Positions 1-5,758 of a stretch of DNA of 6,313 bases are shown here, piece by piece (the first letter of the stretch is position 1; the number at the start of each line of letters is the position of its first letter). The position numbers were made by a program, and so were the translations under genes. Below the pieces are notes generated by a model. That model had not been told where the DNA came from, did not search any database, and saw only the letters and a list, made by a program, of their open reading frames with translations. The DNA is from CAZUMH01 sp964621645 (GTDB lineage: Bacteria > Zhuqueibacterota > QNDG01 > JAGLOF01): positions 1-6,313 of the forward strand of contig CAZUMH010000140.1 in assembly GCA_964621645.1 (NCBI GenBank). The letters run 5' to 3'.

Positions 1-811
1 AAAAATCGACATCCTCGCCGGCATTGTGCCAGCCGGTCCCGGAGGCCGTGCCGTGGTCCGTGTATAGCGTGACCAGATACTGGGTGCTGCAGGTGGCGAT
101 CAGTGTCCAACTCGCCCCGGTCGCGGTAAAGGAGTGGCTGCGCGGTTGGGCGTCACTCCAGGAGTCGAAGCGATAGCGCTCTCCCTCCACTCCCAAATCC
201 TGAACAGAATCGATGGACACGGTATAGACACTATCCCGGTTACAAATATGGACTTTCTTGCCCGTCGCGTCGGTAGTGTAGGTGATCCCGTTGAGGCGGA
301 AATCGAGGAGCGGCGGACTCGTTTGAATCGTCACTTTAGTTGTTTTTGTTTTTACCGTATCAATGGTAGCCCACGCATCTTTTCCGAAGGTGCCATCCCC
401 ATCAATAAAGTTGACTGGAAAAACGTGGAATTCGCTATCAGTCTCTTTGTCCCAAATCCGAAAATACATGGTATGACCCTCGACAGCGCCCGGAGTGTAC
501 CAAGGATCTGTTTGACTTCCGGACTCCATCCAACAAGTCACTGCTATCAACACCGAACTCGTATCAGCACCTAGGTCCGGATATGCTTTCGCTCCTACAC
601 TGAGAGTATCGTCATATATGGCGATCTCATCGCCGGGTGTAAGCGTGTCCGCCACCCCACCAAATGTAACCCATTTGATAAAAACCCCATACTGGGGTAA
701 TCCTTGCATGCGCACGGGTTGAAAGTGCTGCAACTGTGCCCGGGTAACCCCGCTGAAGAGCAGGATAAAAAGCAGAATAGTCACTGCCGCTTTGCCGCGA
801 TGAGTAATCAA
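1..811 (-). CDS. Exported modular beta-rich protein, 3' end outside window (partial)
   Basis: The 270 visible codons are open to the window edge. The start is TTG at 811-809: an in-frame TAA lies three codons upstream, and AAAGGTG (822-816) gives an SD with 6-base spacing, while the next option (GTG, codon 10) has no SD and would cut the signal peptide. Residues 1-26 look like a signal peptide (basic ITHRGK, hydrophobic ILLFILLF, then TRAQ). Residues 43-153 carry one copy of the GDEI module shared with both upstream genes (PGDEIAIYD, SVGAKAYP, MYFRIWDKE, GTFG); the usual cysteine of CVGA is Ser here. Residues 158-270 resemble the beta-repeat segments of large secreted bacterial proteins: TIQTSPPLLDFRLNG, YRFDSWSDAQPRSHSFTA, and STQYLVTLYTDHG followed by GTGWHNAGEDV. 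It starts 31 bases after the stop of the 246-residue gene, so it is probably co-transcribed. A C-terminal sorting domain is expected but not visible. Function unknown; a surface or adhesin-like role is inference. Confidence 0.88.
   Translation of the reverse strand, partial: MITHRGKAAVTILLFILLFSGVTRAQLQHFQPVRMQGLPQYGVFIKWVTFGGVADTLTPGDEIAIYDDTLSVGAKAYPDLGADTSSVLIAVTCWMESGSQTDPWYTPGAVEGHTMYFRIWDKETDSEFHVFPVNFIDGDGTFGKDAWATIDTVKTKTTKVTIQTSPPLLDFRLNGITYTTDATGKKVHICNRDSVYTVSIDSVQDLGVEGERYRFDSWSDAQPRSHSFTATGASWTLIATCSTQYLVTLYTDHGTASGTGWHNAGEDVDF
353..685 (-). repeat. GDEI module of the third, partial gene (residues 43-153)
   Basis: PGDEIAIYDDTLSVGAKAY, then MYFRIWDKETD, then DGTFGKDAWATIDTV. It is the most diverged of the five copies: Ser replaces the Cys seen in three copies, and the middle loop is longer. 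Confidence 0.65.
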
Positions 812-815
812 GTCA

Positions 816-822
816 CACCTTT
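816..822 (-). promoter_or_regulatory. Ribosome binding site deciding the TTG start of the partial gene
   Basis: Minus-strand AAAGGTG, with AGG ending 6 bases before TTG at 811. The in-frame TAA (822-820) overlapping it rules out any earlier start. Confidence 0.65.
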
Positions 823-842
823 AATGTTTGTTAAAAGCAATA

Positions 843-1583
843 TTATTTTACCAGAACCAGTTTCCGTGTCAACTGTATTTTCTCAGTTCTGAGTAGTGCC
901 AGATACGTACCGGAGGGCACACTCACTCCTCCTTCGTCCCGTCCGTCCCAGATCACCTGGTGCCTGCCCGCTGATATAAATCCGTTGATAAGGACAATAA
1001 TCTTTCTGCCGCGGTCGTCATAAATGGTGAATTCTACGTTGTCCGCCAGGGGCAGAGTAAAACTCAGCACTGTTTCCGGATTAAAAGGATTGGGATAGGC
1101 GGGAAACAGCTCCACTCTTTCAGGCAGATGACCGGCCGCGGGGTCCACGCCGGTAAGGGAGGCGGTAAGTGTCTCCACTACCGTCACCACATCACCAAAG
1201 GAGCCGCCAAGAGAGAAGCTGGGTGATCCGCTCGCCTCGCTGCCGCTGGATTTCTTCCACACCCGGAATTGCATCTGGGTGCCGCTCTCAGCGCCGTACA
1301 GCGTGTCTCCCGAAGGGGTGACAAATTCGAGATATGCTGGAAATCCCAGAGGTAATATACCCTGATAGACGACGGCCCCGACGCAAAGCGACCCGTCGAA
1401 GACACCGATCTCGTCGCCGCTGCTTAAAAGAGAACCATCCACCAGAACATTCTGGATGACGACCGGACTGGTAACGCCGGTATTGTCCACTGTGGTAAAG
1501 TGCGTCTGGGCTGAGCTGCCAGTGACAAGCAGGACTGCCACGACAAACAATGCCGCCCTCGCATATGATCTTTTAATCTTCAT
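843..1583 (-). CDS. Small exported protein: one GDEI/CVGA module plus type A C-terminal sorting domain
   Basis: Complete 246-residue protein. The ATG at 1583 is preceded by GGGGGTG (1595-1589), a modest SD inside a potential hairpin. Residues 1-26 form a signal peptide (KIKR, then ALFVVAVLLV, then SSAQ). Residues 36-140 are a single GDEI module: SSGDEIGVFDGSLCVGAVVY, MQFRVWKKSSG, GGSFGDVVTVV. Residues 155-246 are a FlgD-like Ig / T9SS type A sorting domain: YPNPFNPET, VEFTIYDDRGRKI, IWDGRDEGGVSVPSGTY, ending KLVLVK. In known T9SS cargo this domain directs passage across the outer membrane and surface attachment or release; that use here is inferred from family resemblance. It is essentially the minimal form of the last third of the 1300-residue protein upstream (module plus sorting domain), which suggests a paralogue or partner subunit. 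The gap to the preceding gene is 82 bases and to the following gene 31 bases. No catalytic motif is visible. Function unknown. Confidence 0.95.
   Translation of the reverse strand: MKIKRSYARAALFVVAVLLVTGSSAQTHFTTVDNTGVTSPVVIQNVLVDGSLLSSGDEIGVFDGSLCVGAVVYQGILPLGFPAYLEFVTPSGDTLYGAESGTQMQFRVWKKSSGSEASGSPSFSLGGSFGDVVTVVETLTASLTGVDPAAGHLPERVELFPAYPNPFNPETVLSFTLPLADNVEFTIYDDRGRKIIVLINGFISAGRHQVIWDGRDEGGVSVPSGTYLALLRTEKIQLTRKLVLVK
1164..1478 (-). repeat. GDEI/CVGA module of the 246-residue protein (residues 36-140)
   Basis: SGDEIGVFDGSLCVGAVVYQ, MQFRVWKKSSG and GGSFGDVVTVVETL align in order with the modules of the large protein. This single-module protein gives the cleanest module boundaries in the window. 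Confidence 0.75.
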
Positions 1584-1584
1584 G

Positions 1585-1605
1585 CTAACACCCCCAAGGC
1601 GTTAG
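1585..1605 (-). promoter_or_regulatory. Hairpin covering the ribosome binding site of the 246-residue gene
   Basis: The minus-strand RNA reads CUAACGCC, loop UUGGG, GGUGUUAG, then C and the AUG at 1583. Eight pairs form, one of them G-U. The right arm and loop contain the GGGGGTG that would act as SD, so folding would limit initiation on this gene. Whether it is regulated or chance is not known. Confidence 0.4.
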
Positions 1606-1621
1606 ATCTTTTAACGGAACA

Positions 1622-1654
1622 GGGAGCCTGGTCCGGATTATGGACCGGGCTCCC
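1622..1654. other. Strong intercistronic hairpin after the 1300-residue gene
   Basis: The arms GGGAGCCTGGTCC (1622-1634) and GGACCGGGCTCCC (1642-1654) pair over 13 positions with one mismatch (C-A in the minus-strand RNA) around a 7-base loop. It begins 11 bases past the TAG stop of the large gene. No T-run follows in either direction, so a standard intrinsic terminator is unlikely. It may instead protect the upstream message from 3' exonucleases or attenuate read-through into the 246-residue gene. Confidence 0.6.
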
Positions 1655-1665
1655 CATCCATAATT

Positions 1666-4600
1666 CTACTTGATCAGAAGCATCTTCTGCTGTTTGTGGA
1701 AACTGCCAGCCCGCATACTGACGATGTAAAGGCCGGTAGAAAGAGCCCCTCCGGCATCGTTGCGTCCATCCCATATCGCCAGATAACGACCGGCGGGTTT
1801 CTCTTCCTGAACCAGGGTCCGGATCTTCTGTCCCATCTCATTGAAGATCTCTATCGTTACCTTGCTCGCCTGAGGCACACTGTAACGGATGGAGGTTTCC
1901 GGATTGAAAGGATTGGGGAAGTTCTGTTCCAGGTCAAATTCCCGGGGCAGGAGATCTTCCACTGCCGGTTCGTCAAGGGAAATTACCGTCAACGCTCCCC
2001 GGCCGAATACCGCCGGGCCATCTTTTGTTTCAACCGGAACGGGGATCTCTCTCCCCTGGGCACCGGTCCAAATCTTTACAGTAATTTCATCACCCTGGGA
2101 GAACCCGGGTACCTGCAAATCTTCCTGATCAACCCGTCCCCAGGATGGGATGACAAAGGGATATTGTCCGTTGAACACGGCGGCTCCCACGCAGAGATCT
2201 CCGGAAAAGAGACCTATTTCATCACCTGTTTCAAGGGATGCCGCTGAAGCGGCAATGATGACGGCATAGGACACGCCGCTTTTATGGAATTGGAAATGGA
2301 CCGGTTCCACTGGCTGTTTGGATTCGGCGGGAACAGTTTTGGTTATTCCGTCGGCCAGCGACGGAAAGGTCATGTTCGTTGTGGCGTCCACGAAAATCTT
2401 ATAGCCGCGGCCCGGTTTCATCCCTCCGTTAAGATCGATGGTATTAATGCTGTAATCCGGAATCCAGTAGAGGCCTTCATTATCGTCCTGCAGTACCACA
2501 ATATTGGCGCTGTATCCGGCGAAGACCTCGGTGGCGTTATGAGCCAGCTGGTAGGGATACCCTATCATGTAGAATCTGTTGGAACTCATGCTCAATATTA
2601 TGGAAGAGGGGACAAGAACGAACCCATCGTTGCTTACCGTCTGATCTGAACCGGCGTTATGATAAACCTGATAGCCGTTGCTCAGGTCTACTACTCCGAT
2701 GCTGTTATAACTGCTTCCTGACAGGTAGTAATTGCCCTCATCATCCTGCGCGAAGATATTGGTGGCGATAATATCATCGAGCATGGTGTTGATCTCCTGG
2801 TCCTCATCGAGGAGAGGATCGATATTAAAGGAGATTACATTCAGCCGTCCGGATTCCACGGTGATATTCTGGGTGGTAAATGTATAGGATTCAAGCTTGA
2901 CCACCGTTGCCGTTGTCTGCCCAAACTGGCCGGTAGTACCGGTGGCGTAGGTCGGCCTTCCGGTATAGGTCGTCCCGGTGCTGTTATCATAGATCTTGAA
3001 GGTCATATAGTGATCCTGGCTGGCGCCGACCAGATGCTCATTCGCCGGAGGAATATAGGTATCCAGCCACACAGGGATGGTGACGGCCGCGCCCTGGTAT
3101 TCCACCGCGCCCACGCAGATACCGCCATCGTATATAGCGATCTCGTCACCGGATTCGATCGCCGTCTCGTTGATAGAAATATCATTCTGGATCGTCACCA
3201 GCATATAGGCACCGGTGGGCATCACCGGAGTGAACCCGTTGAGCTGATAGGCGGTCAACGGATTGACGACCGTCAGAAGCTGGGTGTCACTGAAGGTACC
3301 GTTACCGAATAAATAGGAGGGGAAACCGCCCAGATCCAGCACCGTTCCCGTACTCTTGTTCCATACCCGGAATATCATATTGTTGCCCGAGTAAGCTCCG
3401 GGCAGCGTGGTGACTGTGACCGGATCATAGTAACGCATCCAAACCGTAAGGGTGATGGGCATACTTCCCTCGTACACAGCCCGGCCCACAACCCGGCTGG
3501 CACCGTCGAAAATGGCCACTTCATCGCCCGCGGTCAGATTATCTTTGCCCAGCAGGGAGAGCGATTGAATGACCACCGGGATGGAACGGCCGGTCACTGC
3601 AGTAATGGTGTATGTGGGTGAAACAAAATGAGTGGGATGAGCTAAAATGTTGTCGAATTTATAGAGACCGTCTTCATTGTCCACCAAATAAATGTTCTCA
3701 TAATCCAATAGATAAATGGCGTAGGCGTCATCTCCGGTATCGTAATATCCCACTTCCTGGGCCGCGGTGGGTGTCGATATATTGTAGACCCGCATTCCCT
3801 GATTTCCATCAGCCACGTAGGCGTAATTGCCGGAAACCATCACATCTCTGGCGATACCACCGGTATTGTAGGTGGCGACTATCGAAGGAGCGGAGGGGGT
3901 GCTGACACTGACAACCCGAAGACCGTCCACACCGTCGGCGACGTAGGCGTAATTACCCGGGACATCCACGGTGACATTGTACACCTCTCCGGCCATGCTG
4001 ACCATGCCCGTATACACCGGTGAAGCGGGGTTGGACACATTAACAATCCAGATTCCCTTGTACCCCACGGCCACATAGGCGTAGCTCCCTCTCACCCAGA
4101 CATTGCGGGCGATGTCGGAAATACTATCAAACGTCGTGTAGGAACCGACTTCTGCTGGATTTGCCGAATCATGTATGTCGATGATCCGCAGGCCTTTGGT
4201 CCCGTCAGCCACATAGGCGTAATCACCGCTGACATAGACGCCGGTGGCATTCCCTTCGGTATCGAACTGTCCCACCCGGGTGGTGATATCGGCAGTGGCG
4301 TACATCTGCAGTCCTTCCGCGCCGGAGGCGACATAGAGAGTGTCGTCGTAGAGGAAAACACCATAGGCCACACATCCCGCAAAATCGGCGCTGTTCCTGG
4401 TGAGCTCCACGATGGGAGAGGCTGTTGCGTCCAGTTCACGGATTCCGTCATCGCCGTCGGCCACGTAAATGCGGGTGGCGGAGGCGGTAACATTCCGCAG
4501 CTGCCCGCCGCCGGTGACGGCCACAATGTCATCACCCGCCGTCGTGAAGTCGGTGGAGGAATAACTGCGGAAGCCGCCCAGCCCTGTGGCCGCGTACACA

Positions 4601-5568
4601 TAGGCGTTGGCATTCCCCAGCGCCACATCCACGGCGTCTCCGCCGGTGTCCACATCCTCGTCAATGTCATTGAAATCGAAGTTGGCCGGCGTGCCGACAT
4701 CAGAGAGATCGACCCGCACCAGATCATTGCCGCGGTCCCGGTCCGCGATAAAGGCGTAGTCCGTGCCTCCCGACGCTCCAAAGACGACGGCGTACACACA
4801 GCTGTGGATTTGCACTGTATCATGATCTGCCATAGCCGAGGGAGTGCTCACATCCACAACCCTCAGTGAGGTGCTGTCCGCCAGGAGGGCATAGTCCGTG
4901 CCGCCGATATTGGTAAGGGCGATATCATGAGGCCGTACCACGTTGCTGTAAATCCCGACCTGAACAATGGCTGAGGGAGTACTTACATCAAAAACTCGTA
5001 TAGCGTTATTGCTGGCGATACTCTCATCGGTGTACGTCATATAAAGTTCTGTCCCGTAATAGGCCACGGAGCGGGCAGTTCCACCCGGATCGAAATAACC
5101 GGCCTCAGCCGGTGCTGCCGGAGTGGTTACGTCTACGACATATAGCCCCTGTAATCCGTCGGCGATATATACGGTATTACTGTTGTAGGCAACCGCCTGG
5201 GCCCTTCCGGGAGTGACAATCGCTCCAGCCCGGACCGGGCTGGCCGGAGTGGAAACATCGATAATATACAGGCTGTCTCCATCAACGGCGTAGGCGTAAC
5301 TGCCGGAAACCGTTATAGCTAACAGGGGTTTGGGCATGGCGAGTTTACCGACTTCCGCCACGTTATTGGGATCGGAGTTGATATCATAAATGGCCAGATA
5401 TCCTCCCGCACCCGTGTAGGCGTAGTTCCCCGAGATGAATACAGTGTTGGTGGGTCCATAAGCCCAGCGATCCAGTAGATCCACATTGTTGGAAGATTGA
5501 GCCAGGACTCCGGTGCTGATACAGCATAAAAGACTCACCGCCAACACGATTCGTAGCATCGGCCTCAT
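1666..5568 (-). CDS. Large exported LVIVD beta-propeller protein with three GDEI/CVGA modules and T9SS type A sorting domain
   Basis: Complete 1300-residue protein. The ATG at 5568 has a strong SD (GAAAGGAG, 5583-5576) at 7-base spacing and begins a clear signal peptide (MRPMLRIVLAVSLLCC...GVLAQ, residues 1-24). Domains: residues 41-640, fourteen LVIVD-type propeller blades with the recurring pattern YAYVADG..GLRIIDVSTPASP..VG; 661-772 and 785-893, two adjacent GDEI modules (AGDEVAIFDG, SGDEIAIYDGGICVGAVEY); 897-1075, a duplicated domain with two half-repeats (QDDEGNYYL...SIGVVDLSNGYQVY and QDDNEGLYWIPDYSINTIDL...GRGYKIF); 1097-1198, a third module (TGDEIGLFSGDLCVGAAVF); 1211-1300, a sorting domain (NFPNPFNPETSIRY, IFNEMGQKI, IWDGRNDAGGALSTGLY, ending KMLLIK). 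LVIVD repeats are known from bacterial and archaeal surface proteins; their ligands are mostly unknown. The protein is probably exported by a type IX-like route and surface-bound or released. It is first in a likely three-gene unit, 190 bases after a sigma-54 activator gene and behind a sigma-54-type promoter. No catalytic residues are recognised; binding, adhesion or scaffolding is inference. Confidence 0.96.
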   Translation of the reverse strand: MRPMLRIVLAVSLLCCISTGVLAQSSNNVDLLDRWAYGPTNTVFISGNYAYTGAGGYLAIYDINSDPNNVAEVGKLAMPKPLLAITVSGSYAYAVDGDSLYIIDVSTPASPVRAGAIVTPGRAQAVAYNSNTVYIADGLQGLYVVDVTTPAAPAEAGYFDPGGTARSVAYYGTELYMTYTDESIASNNAIRVFDVSTPSAIVQVGIYSNVVRPHDIALTNIGGTDYALLADSTSLRVVDVSTPSAMADHDTVQIHSCVYAVVFGASGGTDYAFIADRDRGNDLVRVDLSDVGTPANFDFNDIDEDVDTGGDAVDVALGNANAYVYAATGLGGFRSYSSTDFTTAGDDIVAVTGGGQLRNVTASATRIYVADGDDGIRELDATASPIVELTRNSADFAGCVAYGVFLYDDTLYVASGAEGLQMYATADITTRVGQFDTEGNATGVYVSGDYAYVADGTKGLRIIDIHDSANPAEVGSYTTFDSISDIARNVWVRGSYAYVAVGYKGIWIVNVSNPASPVYTGMVSMAGEVYNVTVDVPGNYAYVADGVDGLRVVSVSTPSAPSIVATYNTGGIARDVMVSGNYAYVADGNQGMRVYNISTPTAAQEVGYYDTGDDAYAIYLLDYENIYLVDNEDGLYKFDNILAHPTHFVSPTYTITAVTGRSIPVVIQSLSLLGKDNLTAGDEVAIFDGASRVVGRAVYEGSMPITLTVWMRYYDPVTVTTLPGAYSGNNMIFRVWNKSTGTVLDLGGFPSYLFGNGTFSDTQLLTVVNPLTAYQLNGFTPVMPTGAYMLVTIQNDISINETAIESGDEIAIYDGGICVGAVEYQGAAVTIPVWLDTYIPPANEHLVGASQDHYMTFKIYDNSTGTTYTGRPTYATGTTGQFGQTTATVVKLESYTFTTQNITVESGRLNVISFNIDPLLDEDQEINTMLDDIIATNIFAQDDEGNYYLSGSSYNSIGVVDLSNGYQVYHNAGSDQTVSNDGFVLVPSSIILSMSSNRFYMIGYPYQLAHNATEVFAGYSANIVVLQDDNEGLYWIPDYSINTIDLNGGMKPGRGYKIFVDATTNMTFPSLADGITKTVPAESKQPVEPVHFQFHKSGVSYAVIIAASAASLETGDEIGLFSGDLCVGAAVFNGQYPFVIPSWGRVDQEDLQVPGFSQGDEITVKIWTGAQGREIPVPVETKDGPAVFGRGALTVISLDEPAVEDLLPREFDLEQNFPNPFNPETSIRYSVPQASKVTIEIFNEMGQKIRTLVQEEKPAGRYLAIWDGRNDAGGALSTGLYIVSMRAGSFHKQQKMLLIK
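1975..2280 (-). repeat. Third GDEI/CVGA module of the 1300-residue protein (residues 1097-1198)
   Basis: TGDEIGLFSGDLCVGAAVF, then FSQGDEITVKIWTGAQG, then AVFGRGALTVISL. It stands directly before the sorting domain, the same arrangement as in the 246-residue protein. It contains a second internal GDEI in the middle segment. Confidence 0.7.
2890..3588 (-). repeat. Two adjacent GDEI/CVGA modules (residues 661-772 and 785-893)
   Basis: Copy 1 has AGDEVAIFDGASRVVGRAVY, MIFRVWNKSTGT and FGNGTFSDTQLLTVV. Copy 2 has SGDEIAIYDGGICVGAVEYQ, MTFKIYDNSTGT and GQFGQTTATVVKL. Shared order: GDE(I/V), a D-G turn, VG(A/R), then a variable middle, an (M)xF(R/K)(I/V)(W/Y) strand, STGT and a closing TVV strand. 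I do not know a formal name; similar segments are familiar in secreted FCB-group proteins. Confidence 0.75.
3649..5448 (-). repeat. Fourteen tandem LVIVD-type repeats inside the 1300-residue protein
   Basis: Protein units start near residues 41, 82, 123, 165, 212, 256, 311, 357, 397, 440, 486, 528, 572 and 614, mostly 40-46 residues apart. The best copies (10-13) read like YAYVADGTKGLRIIDI and YAYVADGNQGMRVYNI. At DNA level the plus-strand word TAGGCGTA recurs at 3818, 3944, 4076, 4214, 5291 and 5417, with neighbouring copies 126-138 bases apart. Units 4-9 are more diverged and have longer loops. Fourteen units would fit two seven-bladed propellers; that division is inferred. Confidence 0.85.
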
Positions 5569-5618
5569 GGTGAAACTCCTTTCGTTAACAGTGTTTGTTC
5601 AGTTTTTTCTCTATTCAT
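5565..5618 (-). CDS. Possible 17-codon leader ORF overlapping the start of the 1300-residue gene
   Basis: An ATG at 5618 opens a short frame encoding MNREKTEQTLLTKGVSP, and its TGA stop shares bases with the ATG of the large gene (ATGA overlap). AGAGG lies upstream at 5625-5621, but only two bases from the ATG, tighter than a good SD. It falls within the predicted sigma-54 transcript leader. The large gene has its own strong SD inside this frame, so translational coupling is possible but not required. It may be chance. Confidence 0.22.
   Translation of the reverse strand: MNREKTEQTLLTKGVSP
5576..5583 (-). promoter_or_regulatory. Strong ribosome binding site of the 1300-residue gene
   Basis: Minus-strand GAAAGGAG ends 7 bases before the ATG at 5568. 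It settles that ATG as the start rather than the in-frame ATG at codon 4 (MRPM). Confidence 0.85.
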
Positions 5619-5659
5619 TTCCTCTATTTCGCCTAAACCTTTTAAAGCGTTTTAATAAC

Positions 5660-5675
5660 AGCAACTTATATGCCA
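5660..5675 (-). promoter_or_regulatory. Sigma-54 (-24/-12) promoter for the 1300-residue protein gene
   Basis: On the minus strand this reads TGGCATATAAGTTGCT. The known sigma-54 consensus is TGGCAC-R-N4-TTGCW; only the C at position 6 differs, and the GG and GC dinucleotides are exactly 10 bases apart as required. The -12 GC falls at 5662-5661, which places transcription start near 5650 and gives a leader of about 80 bases before the ATG at 5568. It lies in the AT-rich gap directly downstream of a sigma-54 activator gene, which strengthens the call. Confidence 0.8.
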
Positions 5676-5678
5676 TTA

Positions 5679-5693
5679 ATAGTAAATTACTAT
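5679..5693. promoter_or_regulatory. Perfect 15-base palindrome abutting the -24 element
   Basis: ATAGTAAATTACTAT has 7-base arms around one central base and sits four bases upstream of the sigma-54 promoter's -24 TGG. The centre is near -37 relative to the predicted start. That is too close for a standard enhancer, but suits a repressor operator, an architectural-protein site or an unrelated AT-rich dyad. Length and perfection make it worth recording. Confidence 0.35.
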
Positions 5694-5716
5694 AACCTCT
5701 TGTTTTTGTTGATCAA

Positions 5717-5757
5717 TGTCTGTAGGCTTAACTGGTATCCGTCCAGCTATCCAGACA
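5717..5757. promoter_or_regulatory. Nested inverted repeat, candidate activator-binding site
   Basis: The outer arms are TGTCTG (5717-5722) and CAGACA (5752-5757), perfectly complementary. Inside them AACTGG (5730-5735) and CCAGCT (5743-5748) form a second dyad with one G-T type mismatch and a 7-base spacer. The centre is about 88 bases upstream of the predicted sigma-54 start, within the usual range for upstream activator sites of NtrC-type proteins. It also begins two bases after the activator's stop codon, so it could instead be a weak transcript-end hairpin, but no T-run follows it on the minus strand. Confidence 0.4.
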
Positions 5758-5758
5758 A

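Larger units (their letters stand above)
5569..5758. other. AT-rich intergenic regulatory region
   Basis: This is the only sizeable gap between genes. It contains the sigma-54 promoter, the palindrome, the nested dyad and the possible leader ORF listed separately, plus an 8-base palindrome TTGATCAA at 5709-5716. No tRNA, riboswitch-like fold or canonical terminator for the activator gene was recognised. Confidence 0.8.

Noticed and set aside
134..574. Plus-strand 146-codon frame near the left edge
   Set aside because: The minus-strand frame here carries a signal peptide, a GDEI module and beta-repeat motifs, so the plus frame is a shadow.
1696..2247. Plus-strand 183-codon frame
   Set aside because: It is antisense to the third module and sorting domain of the 1300-residue protein, with no domain of its own.
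4092..4823. Same-strand 243-codon frame inside the propeller gene
   Set aside because: It is out of frame with the LVIVD repeats, rich in Pro, Trp, Met and Arg, and has no recognisable domain; the in-frame protein explains the region fully.
4171..4869. Long plus-strand open frame (232 codons) opposite the propeller gene
   Set aside because: It is antisense to a clearly coding repeat region; its composition (many His, Arg, Gly, Ile) and lack of any recognised domain or SD mark it as a mirror of the real codon bias.
3818..5424. Recurrent TAGGCGTA words considered as a CRISPR or dispersed DNA repeat
   Set aside because: Each copy lies in frame and encodes the YAY of an LVIVD blade, with diverged DNA between, so the repetition is protein-level.
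5513..5695. Plus-strand 60-codon frame crossing the intergenic region
   Set aside because: It begins antisense inside the signal peptide of the large gene and runs through AT-rich promoter DNA; its hydrophobic look comes from T-rich sequence.
5717..5757. Dyad considered as an intrinsic terminator of the activator gene
   Set aside because: The stem is interrupted and no T-run follows on the minus strand; its position upstream of the sigma-54 promoter fits a protein-binding site better, though this is not settled.
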